Shown here piece by piece: positions 36,796 to 45,088 of a DNA stretch of 62,950 nucleotides. The stretch's first letter is position 1. Each line of letters begins with the position of its first letter. Made by a program: the position numbers and the translations under genes. Source of the DNA: Brytella acorum (GTDB lineage Bacteria; Pseudomonadota; Alphaproteobacteria; Acetobacterales; Acetobacteraceae); contig NZ_JARBJP010000010.1 in assembly GCF_029309905.1 (NCBI RefSeq), positions 1 to 62,950 of the forward strand, written 5' to 3'. The notes beneath the pieces were generated by a model. It was not told the DNA's origin. It saw nothing but the letters and a program-made list of their open reading frames with translations, and searched no databases.

Positions 36796-39159
36796 TCAGC
36801 GCCGGACGGGTTTCCAGCGGTTCAGTAGAAGGGAGTTGCTGACGACCGAGACCGAACTCATCGCCATCGCCGCTCCGGCGACGACCGGGCTGAGCATGCC
36901 GGTCGCCGCGAGTGGCAGGCCCAGGACGTTGTAGAAAAACGCAAAGAACAGGTTCTGGCGGATCTTGGCCAGTGTGGCGCGGGAGAGCGAAATCGCATCG
37001 AGAACGCTGCCGAGTTCGCTTTTCATGAGAATGATGTCGGCGGTATCGATGGCGATGGCTGACCCGGCGCCGATGGCGAAGCTCACATCGGCGGCCGCCA
37101 GAGCGGGCGCGTCATTGATTCCATCGCCGACCATGCCGACGACATGGCCGCGCGCCCGGTACCGGCCCACGGCTTCGGCCTTCTGTTCAGGCAGAACGCC
37201 TGCGACGTAATCATCCACACCCGCTTCCCGCGCCACCACGGATGCGGCGCGTTCATTGTCACCCGTGAGCATGATGACGCGCGTCCCGGCGCGTTTCAGG
37301 GCCGCGATCGTGGACACCGCATCGGATCGCAGCGGGTCCGACAGGCCGAAATAGCCCAGCAATGTCGTTCCCAGTGCCACGCCAATGACGGTCTGGCCCT
37401 GCATCTGCATGCGCCCGATCAGCGCATCGTCGAGCGCCAGCCCCGCGTTGTTGAGAAAGGCGGGCGAGCCGAGCCGTGCGATCTCGCCATGGATCCTGCC
37501 CGTGACACCCAGGCCCGGAACGGCGGTGAATGCGTCCATCTCCAGCGGATCGACGCCCTCGGCGCGCGCGAGGATGGCGCGCGCCAGAGGATGCTCGGAA
37601 TTTCTCTCCAGCGTAGAGGCGACGGAGAGGAGGTGCCGCTCATCCTGCGCTGGAGAGGCATGAATTTCGCGAACGGTTGGTCGCCCTTCCGTCAGCGTGC
37701 CGGTCTTGTCGAAAATGATGGTCGTGAGTTTCTGCGCGTGTTCGAGCGCATCGGCGTTACGGAACAGGATGCCGTGATGCGCGCCCTGGCCGGTCCCGAC
37801 CATGATGGCCGTCGGCGTCGCGAGGCCCAGCGAGCAGGGGCAGGCGATTACGAGAACCGATACGGCCGAGACGAGGCTCCATGTCGCGGAGCCGGTGATT
37901 GCCCATCCGGCCAGAAACGTGACGGCGGCGATGGCGATGACCGTCGGCACGAAAACGCTCGAAATCCTGTCGGCGAGGCGCTGGACGGCGGCCTTCGAGC
38001 CCTGGGCCTGCTGAACCATTTTCACGATGCGCGCCAGAGCCGTGTCCGCGCCCACGCCGGTTGCCCGGGCACGGAGCGCGCCGTTGGCGTTGAGCGTGCC
38101 GCCGATGATCCTGCTTCCCTGTTCTTTCAGCACGGGCAGACTTTCGCCCGTCAGCATGGACTCGTTGACTTCCGATGCGCCCTCGATCACGACGCCATCC
38201 ACCGGCACGCTCTCGCCGGGCCTTACGGTGAACACGTCGCCCACGCGCAGTTCGGGCACGGGGCGATCGACCGTCGCGCCGTCGATCTCGACATGGGCCA
38301 TGTCCGGTTGCAGGCGCAGCAGAGTTTCCACACCCGCGCTCGTCTGGTTCCTCGCGCGGGCTTCCATCAGCTTGCCGAGCGAAATCAGCGTGATGATCGC
38401 CGCGCTGGCTTCGAAATAGACTGGCTGTCTCAGACCCGTCATCACGATGATCGCGCTGAAACAATAGGCGACGCTGGTGCCGAGCACGACCAGCACGTCC
38501 ATATTGGCCGATCCGCCGCGCACGGCATTCCACGCCCGTTGATACATATGGCGCGCGCAGTAGAACTGCACGGGCGTGGCGAAAGCGAACTGCGCCCATC
38601 GCGGCAGCATCGGGAGCGAGCCGATGAACATGGCGATCATTTCGTAAAAGAGCGGCAGCGAGAGGAGCAGCGTCAGTAGGAACGCATTGCGCTCCTGACG
38701 CCACGCGCTGGCCCGGCGCGCCTGGGCGTCTTCCGGCTGTCCATCATGGACGATGCTTGCGCCAAATCCCGTTTTTTCGATCCGGGCGATGATCTCCGCC
38801 ACGTCCGTGACGCCGGGTATGAAGGCGACATGAGCCGTCTCGGTGGCGAAATTCACGCTGGCCCGCGTCATGGGCATGCGGTTCAGAACTTTTTCGATCC
38901 GCGTCGCGCAGGCCGCGCAACTCATGCCGGTCAGATCGAGATCGACTGTTTCTTCCGGTACGGTGAAGCCCGCCTTGCGTATGGCGGCCATCACGTTATC
39001 GGCGGATGCCGTCGGACCATCCAGCGAGACCTGGGCGTTTCCGGAGGCGAAATTGACCGCTGCCTTCACGCCCTCCTGCCGGTTGAGGATCTTTTCCACA
39101 CGTGCGGCACAGGCGGTGCAACTCATGCCGTCGATCGGGACGTTGAGGGTCTGGGGCAA
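36796..39159 (-). CDS. Cu(I)-exporting P1B-type ATPase
   Basis: Inner membrane ATPase that pumps Cu(I) (or Ag(I)) from the cytoplasm to the periplasm, 787 aa. Two N-terminal heavy-metal domains have CTAC (Cys14, Cys17) and CAAC (Cys81, Cys84). Eight membrane segments include the transport-site CPC (Cys440, Cys442). Also TGES, phosphorylated Asp484 in DKTGTLTEG, the nucleotide-binding SEHPLA, and [10 protein letters not shown]. The start is TTG 39159 with GGGAG 8 bases upstream, an uncommon but well-supported choice. It closes the copper operon. This P-type ATPase is often named CopA or ActP, a name also used for the multicopper oxidase, so I leave the symbol blank. Confidence 0.95.
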   Translation of the reverse strand: MPQTLNVPIDGMSCTACAARVEKILNRQEGVKAAVNFASGNAQVSLDGPTASADNVMAAIRKAGFTVPEETVDLDLTGMSCAACATRIEKVLNRMPMTRASVNFATETAHVAFIPGVTDVAEIIARIEKTGFGASIVHDGQPEDAQARRASAWRQERNAFLLTLLLSLPLFYEMIAMFIGSLPMLPRWAQFAFATPVQFYCARHMYQRAWNAVRGGSANMDVLVVLGTSVAYCFSAIIVMTGLRQPVYFEASAAIITLISLGKLMEARARNQTSAGVETLLRLQPDMAHVEIDGATVDRPVPELRVGDVFTVRPGESVPVDGVVIEGASEVNESMLTGESLPVLKEQGSRIIGGTLNANGALRARATGVGADTALARIVKMVQQAQGSKAAVQRLADRISSVFVPTVIAIAAVTFLAGWAITGSATWSLVSAVSVLVIACPCSLGLATPTAIMVGTGQGAHHGILFRNADALEHAQKLTTIIFDKTGTLTEGRPTVREIHASPAQDERHLLSVASTLERNSEHPLARAILARAEGVDPLEMDAFTAVPGLGVTGRIHGEIARLGSPAFLNNAGLALDDALIGRMQMQGQTVIGVALGTTLLGYFGLSDPLRSDAVSTIAALKRAGTRVIMLTGDNERAASVVAREAGVDDYVAGVLPEQKAEAVGRYRARGHVVGMVGDGINDAPALAAADVSFAIGAGSAIAIDTADIILMKSELGSVLDAISLSRATLAKIRQNLFFAFFYNVLGLPLAATGMLSPVVAGAAMAMSSVSVVSNSLLLNRWKPVRR

Positions 39160-39190
39160 GAGTTCGTCTCCCGATCGAGCAGTTTGGTTT

Positions 39191-39523
39191 TCAGCGTTCC
39201 TGCGTCGCTTCCGGCGCTGTGCCGCCCATCATTTCACGAGCGGTCATTTCACTGTCCATCCGACGGCAGGCCGCGTCCGGTGCCTGCATGGCCGGGGTCA
39301 GGGCGGCTCCCTTCCGCCGGGCGTCTTCCAGCTTCTCGCAGATTGCCATTTTCCGCGCCATGTCAAGGTCCGCCATGGATTTCGCCGAGAATTTGGGCGT
39401 GGATTCAGGCGGCGAAGTCCTGGGGTGTCCAGCCATTGTGTCGCTGCCGGTCGGTCCGGGTGGTGCCGCCATGGCTGTGCCTGTGAGAAAGAGGGCGATC
39501 GCAAGAGCGGGAGAGGCGCGCAT
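39191..39523 (-). CDS. Unrecognised exported 110-aa protein in copper operon
   Basis: I do not recognise this family. The 110-aa product has a clear signal peptide ([18 protein letters not shown], cut before APPGP). The mature part is hydrophilic and methionine-rich (for example [12 protein letters not shown] and [10 protein letters not shown]), with two cysteines (ICEKL, AACRR) and a likely helical region. An in-frame ATG at 39583 would overlap copB and destroys the signal peptide layout, so 39523 is preferred. It lies between copB and the copper ATPase, in the same direction, 31 bp before the ATPase start. A periplasmic copper-binding or chaperone role is inference from position and methionines. 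Confidence 0.6.
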   Translation of the reverse strand: MRASPALAIALFLTGTAMAAPPGPTGSDTMAGHPRTSPPESTPKFSAKSMADLDMARKMAICEKLEDARRKGAALTPAMQAPDAACRRMDSEMTAREMMGGTAPEATQER

Positions 39524-39573
39524 GTTGGTATCCCATGATCTGGAGCTGAGAGCCAGTAAGGCCGATCGGAAGG

Positions 39574-40341
39574 TCAGAACCATGACCGGAGCCCGAATGT
39601 GAAGCGGACGGACCCTGTCGGGTCGCCGCGCTCATGGGCGAAGCGGCGCGCCTGCGTGAAATAGCCCGCATAGGTCACGGCGATATAGGGCGCGAATTTC
39701 CGCCAGGCTTCGTAGCGCAGCCGCAGACCGGCATCGACGTCGGACAGGCCCGCGCCTACGCCGCGTCCCTGATCGGCCTTGGTGTAAATGTTGAATTCCG
39801 CCTGCGGCTGGAGGATGAGCCGGTTGGTCAGCAGGAAATCGTACGATCCTTCCAGGCGGGTCGCGAAACGGCCCCGGTCGCTGGCATAGGCGGTGGCCTG
39901 CATTTCGAACTGGTAAAGGGCCAGCCCCTGAATGCCGAAAGCCGCCCATGTGCGCGTCGGGCCGTCATCCAGATCGACCCGCACGCCGCCCTGAATATCG
40001 AAATAGCGCGATATGGCGCGGCTGTAGAGCGCTTCATGATCGCCGTCGTGAAGGCGTCCCTTCTCGACGGTCCCTTCCGTCTTCAGCCACAGGCGGTTGT
40101 AGTCTCCGCCGAACCAGGCTTCGCCATCCCAGCGGAAATCGCTGTTCCCCGGCGCGTAGCGGCCCTCAAGCGCGTCGAGGATACCATGGAACCACGTTCC
40201 CTGGTCCATGACCGGCATGATGCCGTCGATATAGCTCGGCGTGCCCGCATCGGGGGCGTCGGCGGCGTGGTATTGCGTGGTCTGCGCGTGGGCCATGCAC
40301 GCGCAGAGCAGTGACAGGCCCATCAGAAGCAGCGCCCTCAT
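39574..40341 (-). CDS. copB: Copper resistance outer membrane protein CopB
   Basis: Outer membrane beta-barrel of the CopB/PcoB family, 255 aa. The signal peptide ends MAHAQ. The barrel pattern includes WFHGILDALEGR, FRWDGEAWFGGDYNRLWLKTEG, YDFLLTNRLILQPQAEFN, GLSDVDAGLRLRYE, FAPYIAVTYAG and the end FTFGLRSWF. The long Met/His-rich N-terminal region found in some CopB proteins is absent here. ATG 40341 overlaps the multicopper oxidase stop by 4 bases (ATGA), so translation is coupled. The family is linked to copper sequestration or export across the outer membrane. Confidence 0.9.
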   Translation of the reverse strand: MRALLLMGLSLLCACMAHAQTTQYHAADAPDAGTPSYIDGIMPVMDQGTWFHGILDALEGRYAPGNSDFRWDGEAWFGGDYNRLWLKTEGTVEKGRLHDGDHEALYSRAISRYFDIQGGVRVDLDDGPTRTWAAFGIQGLALYQFEMQATAYASDRGRFATRLEGSYDFLLTNRLILQPQAEFNIYTKADQGRGVGAGLSDVDAGLRLRYEAWRKFAPYIAVTYAGYFTQARRFAHERGDPTGSVRFTFGLRSWF

Positions 40342-42170
40342 GACACGAGCACCGTGCGGAACATGCCCAGATCCATGTGATACATGAGATGGCAGTGGAA
40401 GGCCCACCGACCGGGCACATCAGCCGTGACGAGGTAGCTGAGTTTCGATCCCGGCTGGCAGATGATCGTGTGCTTGTAAGGCGCATAGGCCCCCTGGCCG
40501 TTCTCCAGCTCGCTCCATAATCCGTGGAGGTGGATCGGATGTTCCATCATGGTGTCGTTGATGAGCGTGAAACGCACACGCTCGCCGCGCCGCAGGCGAA
40601 TGGGGCCGGACTCCGAAAACTTCCGTCCGTTGAAGCCCCAGATATAGCGGTTCATGTTGCCGGTGAGATGCATGATGATCTCGCGAGACGGCGGGCGTGG
40701 GTCCGCGCCGGGGCGCGTGGCCCGAAGCTGCCGATAGTTCAGAACACGGCGGCCGTTGTCCTCGAGACCGTCACCGGGACTGCCGGTGCGGTCGATCGGC
40801 ATCATCGCGACGTTCTGGTTCTCCACGCCGATGGGGGGCGGGCCCGGATCGTCCACTTCCAGCGGGTGCGCGACGGAGCCCTGCCCGTCATGGCGCATAT
40901 CCATGCCGGACATATCCATACCGGGCATATCCATCGCGTGCATGTCGGCATGGGCGTGAGCGGGAGAGGCGCCGTCCATCTCCGGCATGCCGTCGCCGGG
41001 CTTCATGTCGCCCATGCCCATGTCGGCCATGCCCATGTCCACCATCGTGCGGACGGGTCGAGGGTCCATGGGCGGCAGGTCCGGCGCCATCCCGGCCCTG
41101 GGCGCGAGAGTGCCGCGCGCGAAGCCCGTGCGATCCTCGCTCTGCGCGAAGATCGCATAGGCGCGCGCGTCTTTTGGCTGGACGATGACGTCGTAGGTTT
41201 CCGCGACGCCGATCCGGAACTCGTCGATTGGCACAGGCTCGACGTCATTGCCATCCGCCTGCACGACCAGCATTTCGAGACCCGGTATGCGCACATCGAA
41301 CATCGTCATGGACGAGCCGTTGATGAATCTCAGCCGCACGCGCTCGCCGGGGTGGAACAGCCCGGTCCAATTCATGTCGGGGGCGTGGCCGTTGAGAATA
41401 TAGGTATAGATCGCGCCCGAAACATCGGCGATGTCGGTCGCCGCCATGTTCATGCGCGACCATGCGAGGCGGTCCTTCAGCGCGGCCAGAGCGCCTTTTT
41501 CACGGGCTTCCCGGGGGAAAGAGGCCGCCGTGCGCTGGCGGAAGACATAATAATCGTCCTGCATCTTCAGATTGCTGACGATGTCTCGTGGAGAAACATC
41601 CGTCCATTCCGACAGAAGGATCACATAGTCCCGCTCGCAGGCGTTCGGGTCCGGCGTGGCGGGGTCGATGACGATCGCGCCATAGAGCCCCTGCTGTTCC
41701 TGACCGCCGGAATGGCTGTGATACCAGTAGGTGCCGCTCTGATGGACGCGGAAACGATAGGTGAACGTCTCTCCCGGTGGGATACCGTCGAAGCTGAGGC
41801 CCGGTACGCCGTCCATGGCGGAGGGCACGCGCACGCCATGCCAGTGGATCGAGGTCGGCTCGTCGAGGGTGTTGGTCACGGCGAGCGTGACCGTATCGCC
41901 CTGCCGCCATCGCAGGACGGGGCCGGGGACGGTGCCGTTCAGGCAGGGGGCATCAAGCGTCTTGTGATCGAGCGTGATGCGCCGCCGCCCGACGCTGAGC
42001 GACCAGTTCGTCGCGGGCGCAGGAGGGACGAGGCCGCGCGGGCCGGGAAATTCGGGGCTTTGAACCAGGGCATGGGCGGGCCGCGATAGCGCGGTCAGCA
42101 GCGCGCCTGTCCCCAGGCGCGTGACGAAACGACGCCGGGACAAAGCACCGTGCAAACGGTGTGGGGGCAT
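40338..42170 (-). CDS. copA: Copper-resistance multicopper oxidase (PcoA/CopA type)
   Basis: Periplasmic multicopper oxidase that probably oxidises Cu(I) to the less toxic Cu(II), 610 aa. The N-terminus has a twin-arginine signal (LSRRRFVTRLG). The copper sites are HWHGVRVP, WYHSHSGG, HPIHLHG and HCHLMYHMDLGMF. Between domains 2 and 3 lies a methionine/histidine-rich stretch of MD repeats (about 41095-40875; residues about 360-433), typical of copper-binding inserts in this family. It is followed directly by copB. A 51-bp gap separates it from the upstream CopL-like gene. Confidence 0.95.
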   Translation of the reverse strand: MPPHRLHGALSRRRFVTRLGTGALLTALSRPAHALVQSPEFPGPRGLVPPAPATNWSLSVGRRRITLDHKTLDAPCLNGTVPGPVLRWRQGDTVTLAVTNTLDEPTSIHWHGVRVPSAMDGVPGLSFDGIPPGETFTYRFRVHQSGTYWYHSHSGGQEQQGLYGAIVIDPATPDPNACERDYVILLSEWTDVSPRDIVSNLKMQDDYYVFRQRTAASFPREAREKGALAALKDRLAWSRMNMAATDIADVSGAIYTYILNGHAPDMNWTGLFHPGERVRLRFINGSSMTMFDVRIPGLEMLVVQADGNDVEPVPIDEFRIGVAETYDVIVQPKDARAYAIFAQSEDRTGFARGTLAPRAGMAPDLPPMDPRPVRTMVDMGMADMGMGDMKPGDGMPEMDGASPAHAHADMHAMDMPGMDMSGMDMRHDGQGSVAHPLEVDDPGPPPIGVENQNVAMMPIDRTGSPGDGLEDNGRRVLNYRQLRATRPGADPRPPSREIIMHLTGNMNRYIWGFNGRKFSESGPIRLRRGERVRFTLINDTMMEHPIHLHGLWSELENGQGAYAPYKHTIICQPGSKLSYLVTADVPGRWAFHCHLMYHMDLGMFRTVLVS

Positions 42171-42221
42171 GACAGGGAATCCATAAAGACGTGGCGATCC
42201 GCCGGTTGTCCGGCGGCCGGA

Positions 42222-42620
42222 TCAGGCGCTCAGGGCGCGCGCCGCGTCTTTCGGAGGTCTCAGGAGGGGCGCGCTCGTCGCACCGATCACCGCGTCATAT
42301 CGGGGGCGACCATAGCGGGAGCGTTCCGCCGCGCTCAGGACAACCGGCTGGGCATCGTCCGCGACCACGACGTCGGGCAGGACGGGATGAACGTTGCAGC
42401 ACGGCATCCGGTGATGATGAGACGGGGAACACGCGCCGCGATCATCGGCGCTCGATGCGACGCCGCAACCGGCGTGATGGGACATCATCGTGTGAGACCC
42501 GTGCGCATGCGGCATTTCGGCGCGCGCTGGCGAGACGAACGACAGCAGACCCACCTGCATGAGCAGGCAGGCCAGCAGACCCATCCAGCTTCGCATCCGT
42601 GCTGTCACGAATTCACGCAT
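42222..42620 (-). CDS. CopL-like His/Cys-rich exported protein
   Basis: Exported protein of 132 aa with the start at 42620 (an ATG at 42596 is also possible). The signal peptide is WMGLLACLLMQVGLLSFVSPARA. The mature protein is rich in His, Cys and Met (SHHAGCGVAS, PSHHHRMPCCNV) and ends with APLLRPPKDA. Layout and ending resemble the CopL/DUF2946 proteins found before copA in copper operons, but the match is weak and from memory. It is first in the copper operon, next to the promoter region shared with hflX. It may bind copper or be needed for induction. Confidence 0.55.
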   Translation of the reverse strand: MREFVTARMRSWMGLLACLLMQVGLLSFVSPARAEMPHAHGSHTMMSHHAGCGVASSADDRGACSPSHHHRMPCCNVHPVLPDVVVADDAQPVVLSAAERSRYGRPRYDAVIGATSAPLLRPPKDAARALSA

Positions 42621-42759
42621 TCCCGTTATTGTCGAAGGGCGCTGCGGCCCGTCGACAGCGATCCTAGACGGTGTGCGGCGACCGGTGAAGAAAATAATGC
42701 CGTGAAACGCGTCTTCGTTCTGCCGTTCCATCGTTCATATTCGTGCTACATGCTGAAAG
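42621..42759. promoter_or_regulatory. Divergent region, copper operon / hflX
   Basis: A 139-bp gap between the CopL-like gene and hflX should hold the promoters of both. I could not see a clear CueR-type dyad with a long spacer or another copper box, and no copper regulator gene is in the window. Confidence 0.35.
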
Positions 42760-44112
42760 ATGGAAACTGCGCTCCCGATCCCGCTGGCCGTGCTTGTCGG
42801 CATTCAGACCCCGGATGTCGATGACATCGCCCATGAAGCGAGCCTTGCGGAGCTGGGCCGTCTGGTCAAGACGCTGGGCTACGAAGTCGTGGGCTCCGTA
42901 TCGCAAAAGCGCGAAGGCACAGGTGCGGCGTCGCTTCTCGGCGCGGGCAAGCTCGAGGAACTCGCGGCCCTGACGGGCGGCACCGGCGTCGTCCGTTCGA
43001 TGGCGACGCCGCCGATGACGAAAGCCCGGCGACGTTTCGAGGGGGCAGCTGCGCCGGAGGAGTCCGTGGAAGCGGATACGGATGCGGCTCGCAGGCCCGA
43101 ATTCGTCATCGTCGATCATGAACTTTCGCCGAGCCAGATCCGTAATCTCGAGCGTGCGACCGGGGCTCAGGTGCTGGATCGTACCGGCGTCATCGTCGAA
43201 ATCTTCCATCGTCACGCCAACACGCGCGAAGCCAGATTACAGGTGGAGATGGCGCGCCTGAAATATGTGGCGCCGCGTCTGCGCGAGTCCTCCAACGGTG
43301 GTGGTCGGCAACAGGGACCGGGCGCGGGCGAGAGCCATCTCTCCCTCGACCGCCGCAAAATCCGCGATCGTCTGGCCGAACTCAAGACCCAGCTTGAGGC
43401 CGTGCAACGTGACGGCGATCAGCGCCGTTCGGCCCGGCGCGACCAGCTGCGCGTCGCGCTGGTGGGTTATACCAATGCCGGAAAATCCTCCCTGATGCGC
43501 GCGCTTACGGGAAGCCAGGTGCTGGTTCAGGACAAGCTGTTCGCCACGCTGGACACAACCGTTCGGACCCTGCAACCCGAGACGCGGCCGCGTATTCTCA
43601 TCGCTGACACGGTCGGCTTCATCAAGCAGTTGCCCCACGATCTGGTGGCGTCTTTTCGATCCACCCTGTCCGAAGCGCTGGAGGCGTCCCTGCTGCTCTT
43701 CGTGGTGGATGCGTCGGACCTGACCTATGAGGCGCAGTTGGAAGTGAGCCGAAGCGTGCTGCGGGAAATCGGCGCGGATGCGGTGCCGTCGCGCCTAGTA
43801 TTGAACAAGATGGACCAGGTCGACGCGGACCGGCGGGCCGCCCTGCTGGAAAAACACCCCGATGCGATCATGCTGTCCGCCCATGAAGCCGAGGATGTGA
43901 GCGCGCTGCGAGACACCATCATCGCGTTTTTCGAGGCCGAGATGGTCGATGACGTCCTGGTGCTTCCATACGCGAAGCAGGCCCTGATCGGCGAGATCTA
44001 CGAAAATGCGCGGGTGCTGTCCGAGGAACATAACGAAACGGGCCGCGTGTTGAAGGTGCGGGGCCTGCCTGGAGCCATGGAGCGGTTACGCCGGAGCCTC
44101 GGTTCGGCCTGA
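42760..44112 (+). CDS. hflX: GTPase HflX
   Basis: Ribosome-associated GTPase that splits stalled 70S ribosomes under stress, 450 aa. The N-terminal HflX domain includes VLVGIQTPDVDDIAHEASLAELGRLV and the conserved VIVDHELSPSQIRNLE, then RTGVIVEIFHRHANTREA and VEMARLKYVAPRLR. The G domain has GYTNAGKS (residues 236-243), DTVGFIKQLPHDLVASF and NKMDQVD. A basic insertion (TPPMTKARRRFEGA, about residues 84-97) interrupts the N-terminal domain. In many alphaproteobacteria hflX follows hfq; here no hfq is near. No strong ribosome site is seen upstream. Confidence 0.95.
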   Translation: METALPIPLAVLVGIQTPDVDDIAHEASLAELGRLVKTLGYEVVGSVSQKREGTGAASLLGAGKLEELAALTGGTGVVRSMATPPMTKARRRFEGAAAPEESVEADTDAARRPEFVIVDHELSPSQIRNLERATGAQVLDRTGVIVEIFHRHANTREARLQVEMARLKYVAPRLRESSNGGGRQQGPGAGESHLSLDRRKIRDRLAELKTQLEAVQRDGDQRRSARRDQLRVALVGYTNAGKSSLMRALTGSQVLVQDKLFATLDTTVRTLQPETRPRILIADTVGFIKQLPHDLVASFRSTLSEALEASLLLFVVDASDLTYEAQLEVSRSVLREIGADAVPSRLVLNKMDQVDADRRAALLEKHPDAIMLSAHEAEDVSALRDTIIAFFEAEMVDDVLVLPYAKQALIGEIYENARVLSEEHNETGRVLKVRGLPGAMERLRRSLGSA

Positions 44113-44155
44113 CCGTTGAAGGCGGCGTCATTGTCTTCTTTATGGGGGTGTTTCC

Positions 44156-45058
44156 ATGCGTCGTCGTGATTTTCTATGGCTGAGTCCGGCTTTTCTGGCG
44201 TCTCCGGCGCTGGCGCGCAGCGCGCTCATGGACGTTGTCGCCCGTTATGAGCGCTCAAGCGGCGGTCATATCGGGGTCTATGCAAAAAATATCGTGACGG
44301 GCGAGACATTGGCCTGGCGGCCTGACGAGCGCTTTGTCATGTGCAGCACGTTCAAAGCTTCTCTCGCGGCGTGTGTGCTGTCGCTTTGCGATCAGGGGCA
44401 CGAAAGTCTCGATCGACAGGTCTCCTATGGGGCGTCCGATATCCAGGACTGGTACGCGCCGGTCGCCAAGGCGCATCTGGCCGGTGGAAGCCTCTCCGTG
44501 CGGGAGTTGTGTGCGGGGGCGGTCGAGCAGAGCGACAATAGCTGCGCCAATATTCTTCTGGCCCGTATCGGAGGGCCGGCGGCGTTGACGGCGTTCTGGC
44601 GTCGACTGGGCGATCGGGAAACCCGGCTCGACAATGTGGAACCCGTCCTGAACCGGACGCCTCCCGGGGGCATAAACGATACGACGACACCCGCGTCCAT
44701 GACGGGCATATTGCAAACGCTCGTTCTCGGGGAAGTTTTGTCCGCAACCTCCCGACGAATCCTCACGACCTGGCTGGTGGGATGCAGAACCGGCGCCAAC
44801 CGGCTGCGGGCGGGTTTCCCGCCGGATTGGGTGGTCGGAGATAAAACCGGCAATAACGGTTCTGACGCGGCGGGCGATATCGCCGTGATATGGCCCCGGC
44901 CCCGAACGCCTCTGGTGATGAGCGTCTACACCCGGGGCGGCACGCCGACAGAGGGCCAGTTGAGAGAGGCTTTTGCCGGGATCGCGCATCTGGCGGCCAG
45001 ATCGCTCGTGGTATCGGAGCATGCGCCGACGCCGGGCGATCGCGGTCATCCCCGCTGA
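44156..45058 (+). CDS. Class A beta-lactamase
   Basis: Periplasmic serine beta-lactamase, 300 aa. Active-site elements: STFK (Ser64-Lys67), SDN (126-128), omega-loop glutamate in EPVLN (Glu162), and KTG (230-232). Cys63 sits directly before the STFK serine, as in CTX-M and in class A carbapenemases, but the partner cysteine two residues after KTG is absent. Cys130 and Cys210 are also present. The N-terminus MRRRDFLWLSPAFLASPALA looks like a twin-arginine-type signal. It hydrolyses penicillins and possibly cephalosporins; the spectrum cannot be predicted here. It lies 43 bp after hflX. Confidence 0.93.
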   Translation: MRRRDFLWLSPAFLASPALARSALMDVVARYERSSGGHIGVYAKNIVTGETLAWRPDERFVMCSTFKASLAACVLSLCDQGHESLDRQVSYGASDIQDWYAPVAKAHLAGGSLSVRELCAGAVEQSDNSCANILLARIGGPAALTAFWRRLGDRETRLDNVEPVLNRTPPGGINDTTTPASMTGILQTLVLGEVLSATSRRILTTWLVGCRTGANRLRAGFPPDWVVGDKTGNNGSDAAGDIAVIWPRPRTPLVMSVYTRGGTPTEGQLREAFAGIAHLAARSLVVSEHAPTPGDRGHPR

Positions 45059-45088
45059 TCCCCGCGTCCTTGCGGCGGGAGCGTAATG

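Noticed and set aside
36622-36828. 68-aa frame in the gap after the copper ATPase
   Set aside because: Ends inside the ATPase 3' end on the opposite strand and has no clear ribosome site. The sequence VFRVDAKTGAVEAIL is protein-like, so a remnant cannot be excluded, but support is too weak.
37144-38679. 511-aa frame antisense to the copper ATPase
   Set aside because: Mirror of the ATPase gene, with His/Arg-rich sequence and no family.
40524-42089. 521-aa His-rich frame antisense to the multicopper oxidase
   Set aside because: The His-rich look comes from the ATG/CAT repeats of the oxidase Met-rich insert read on the other strand.
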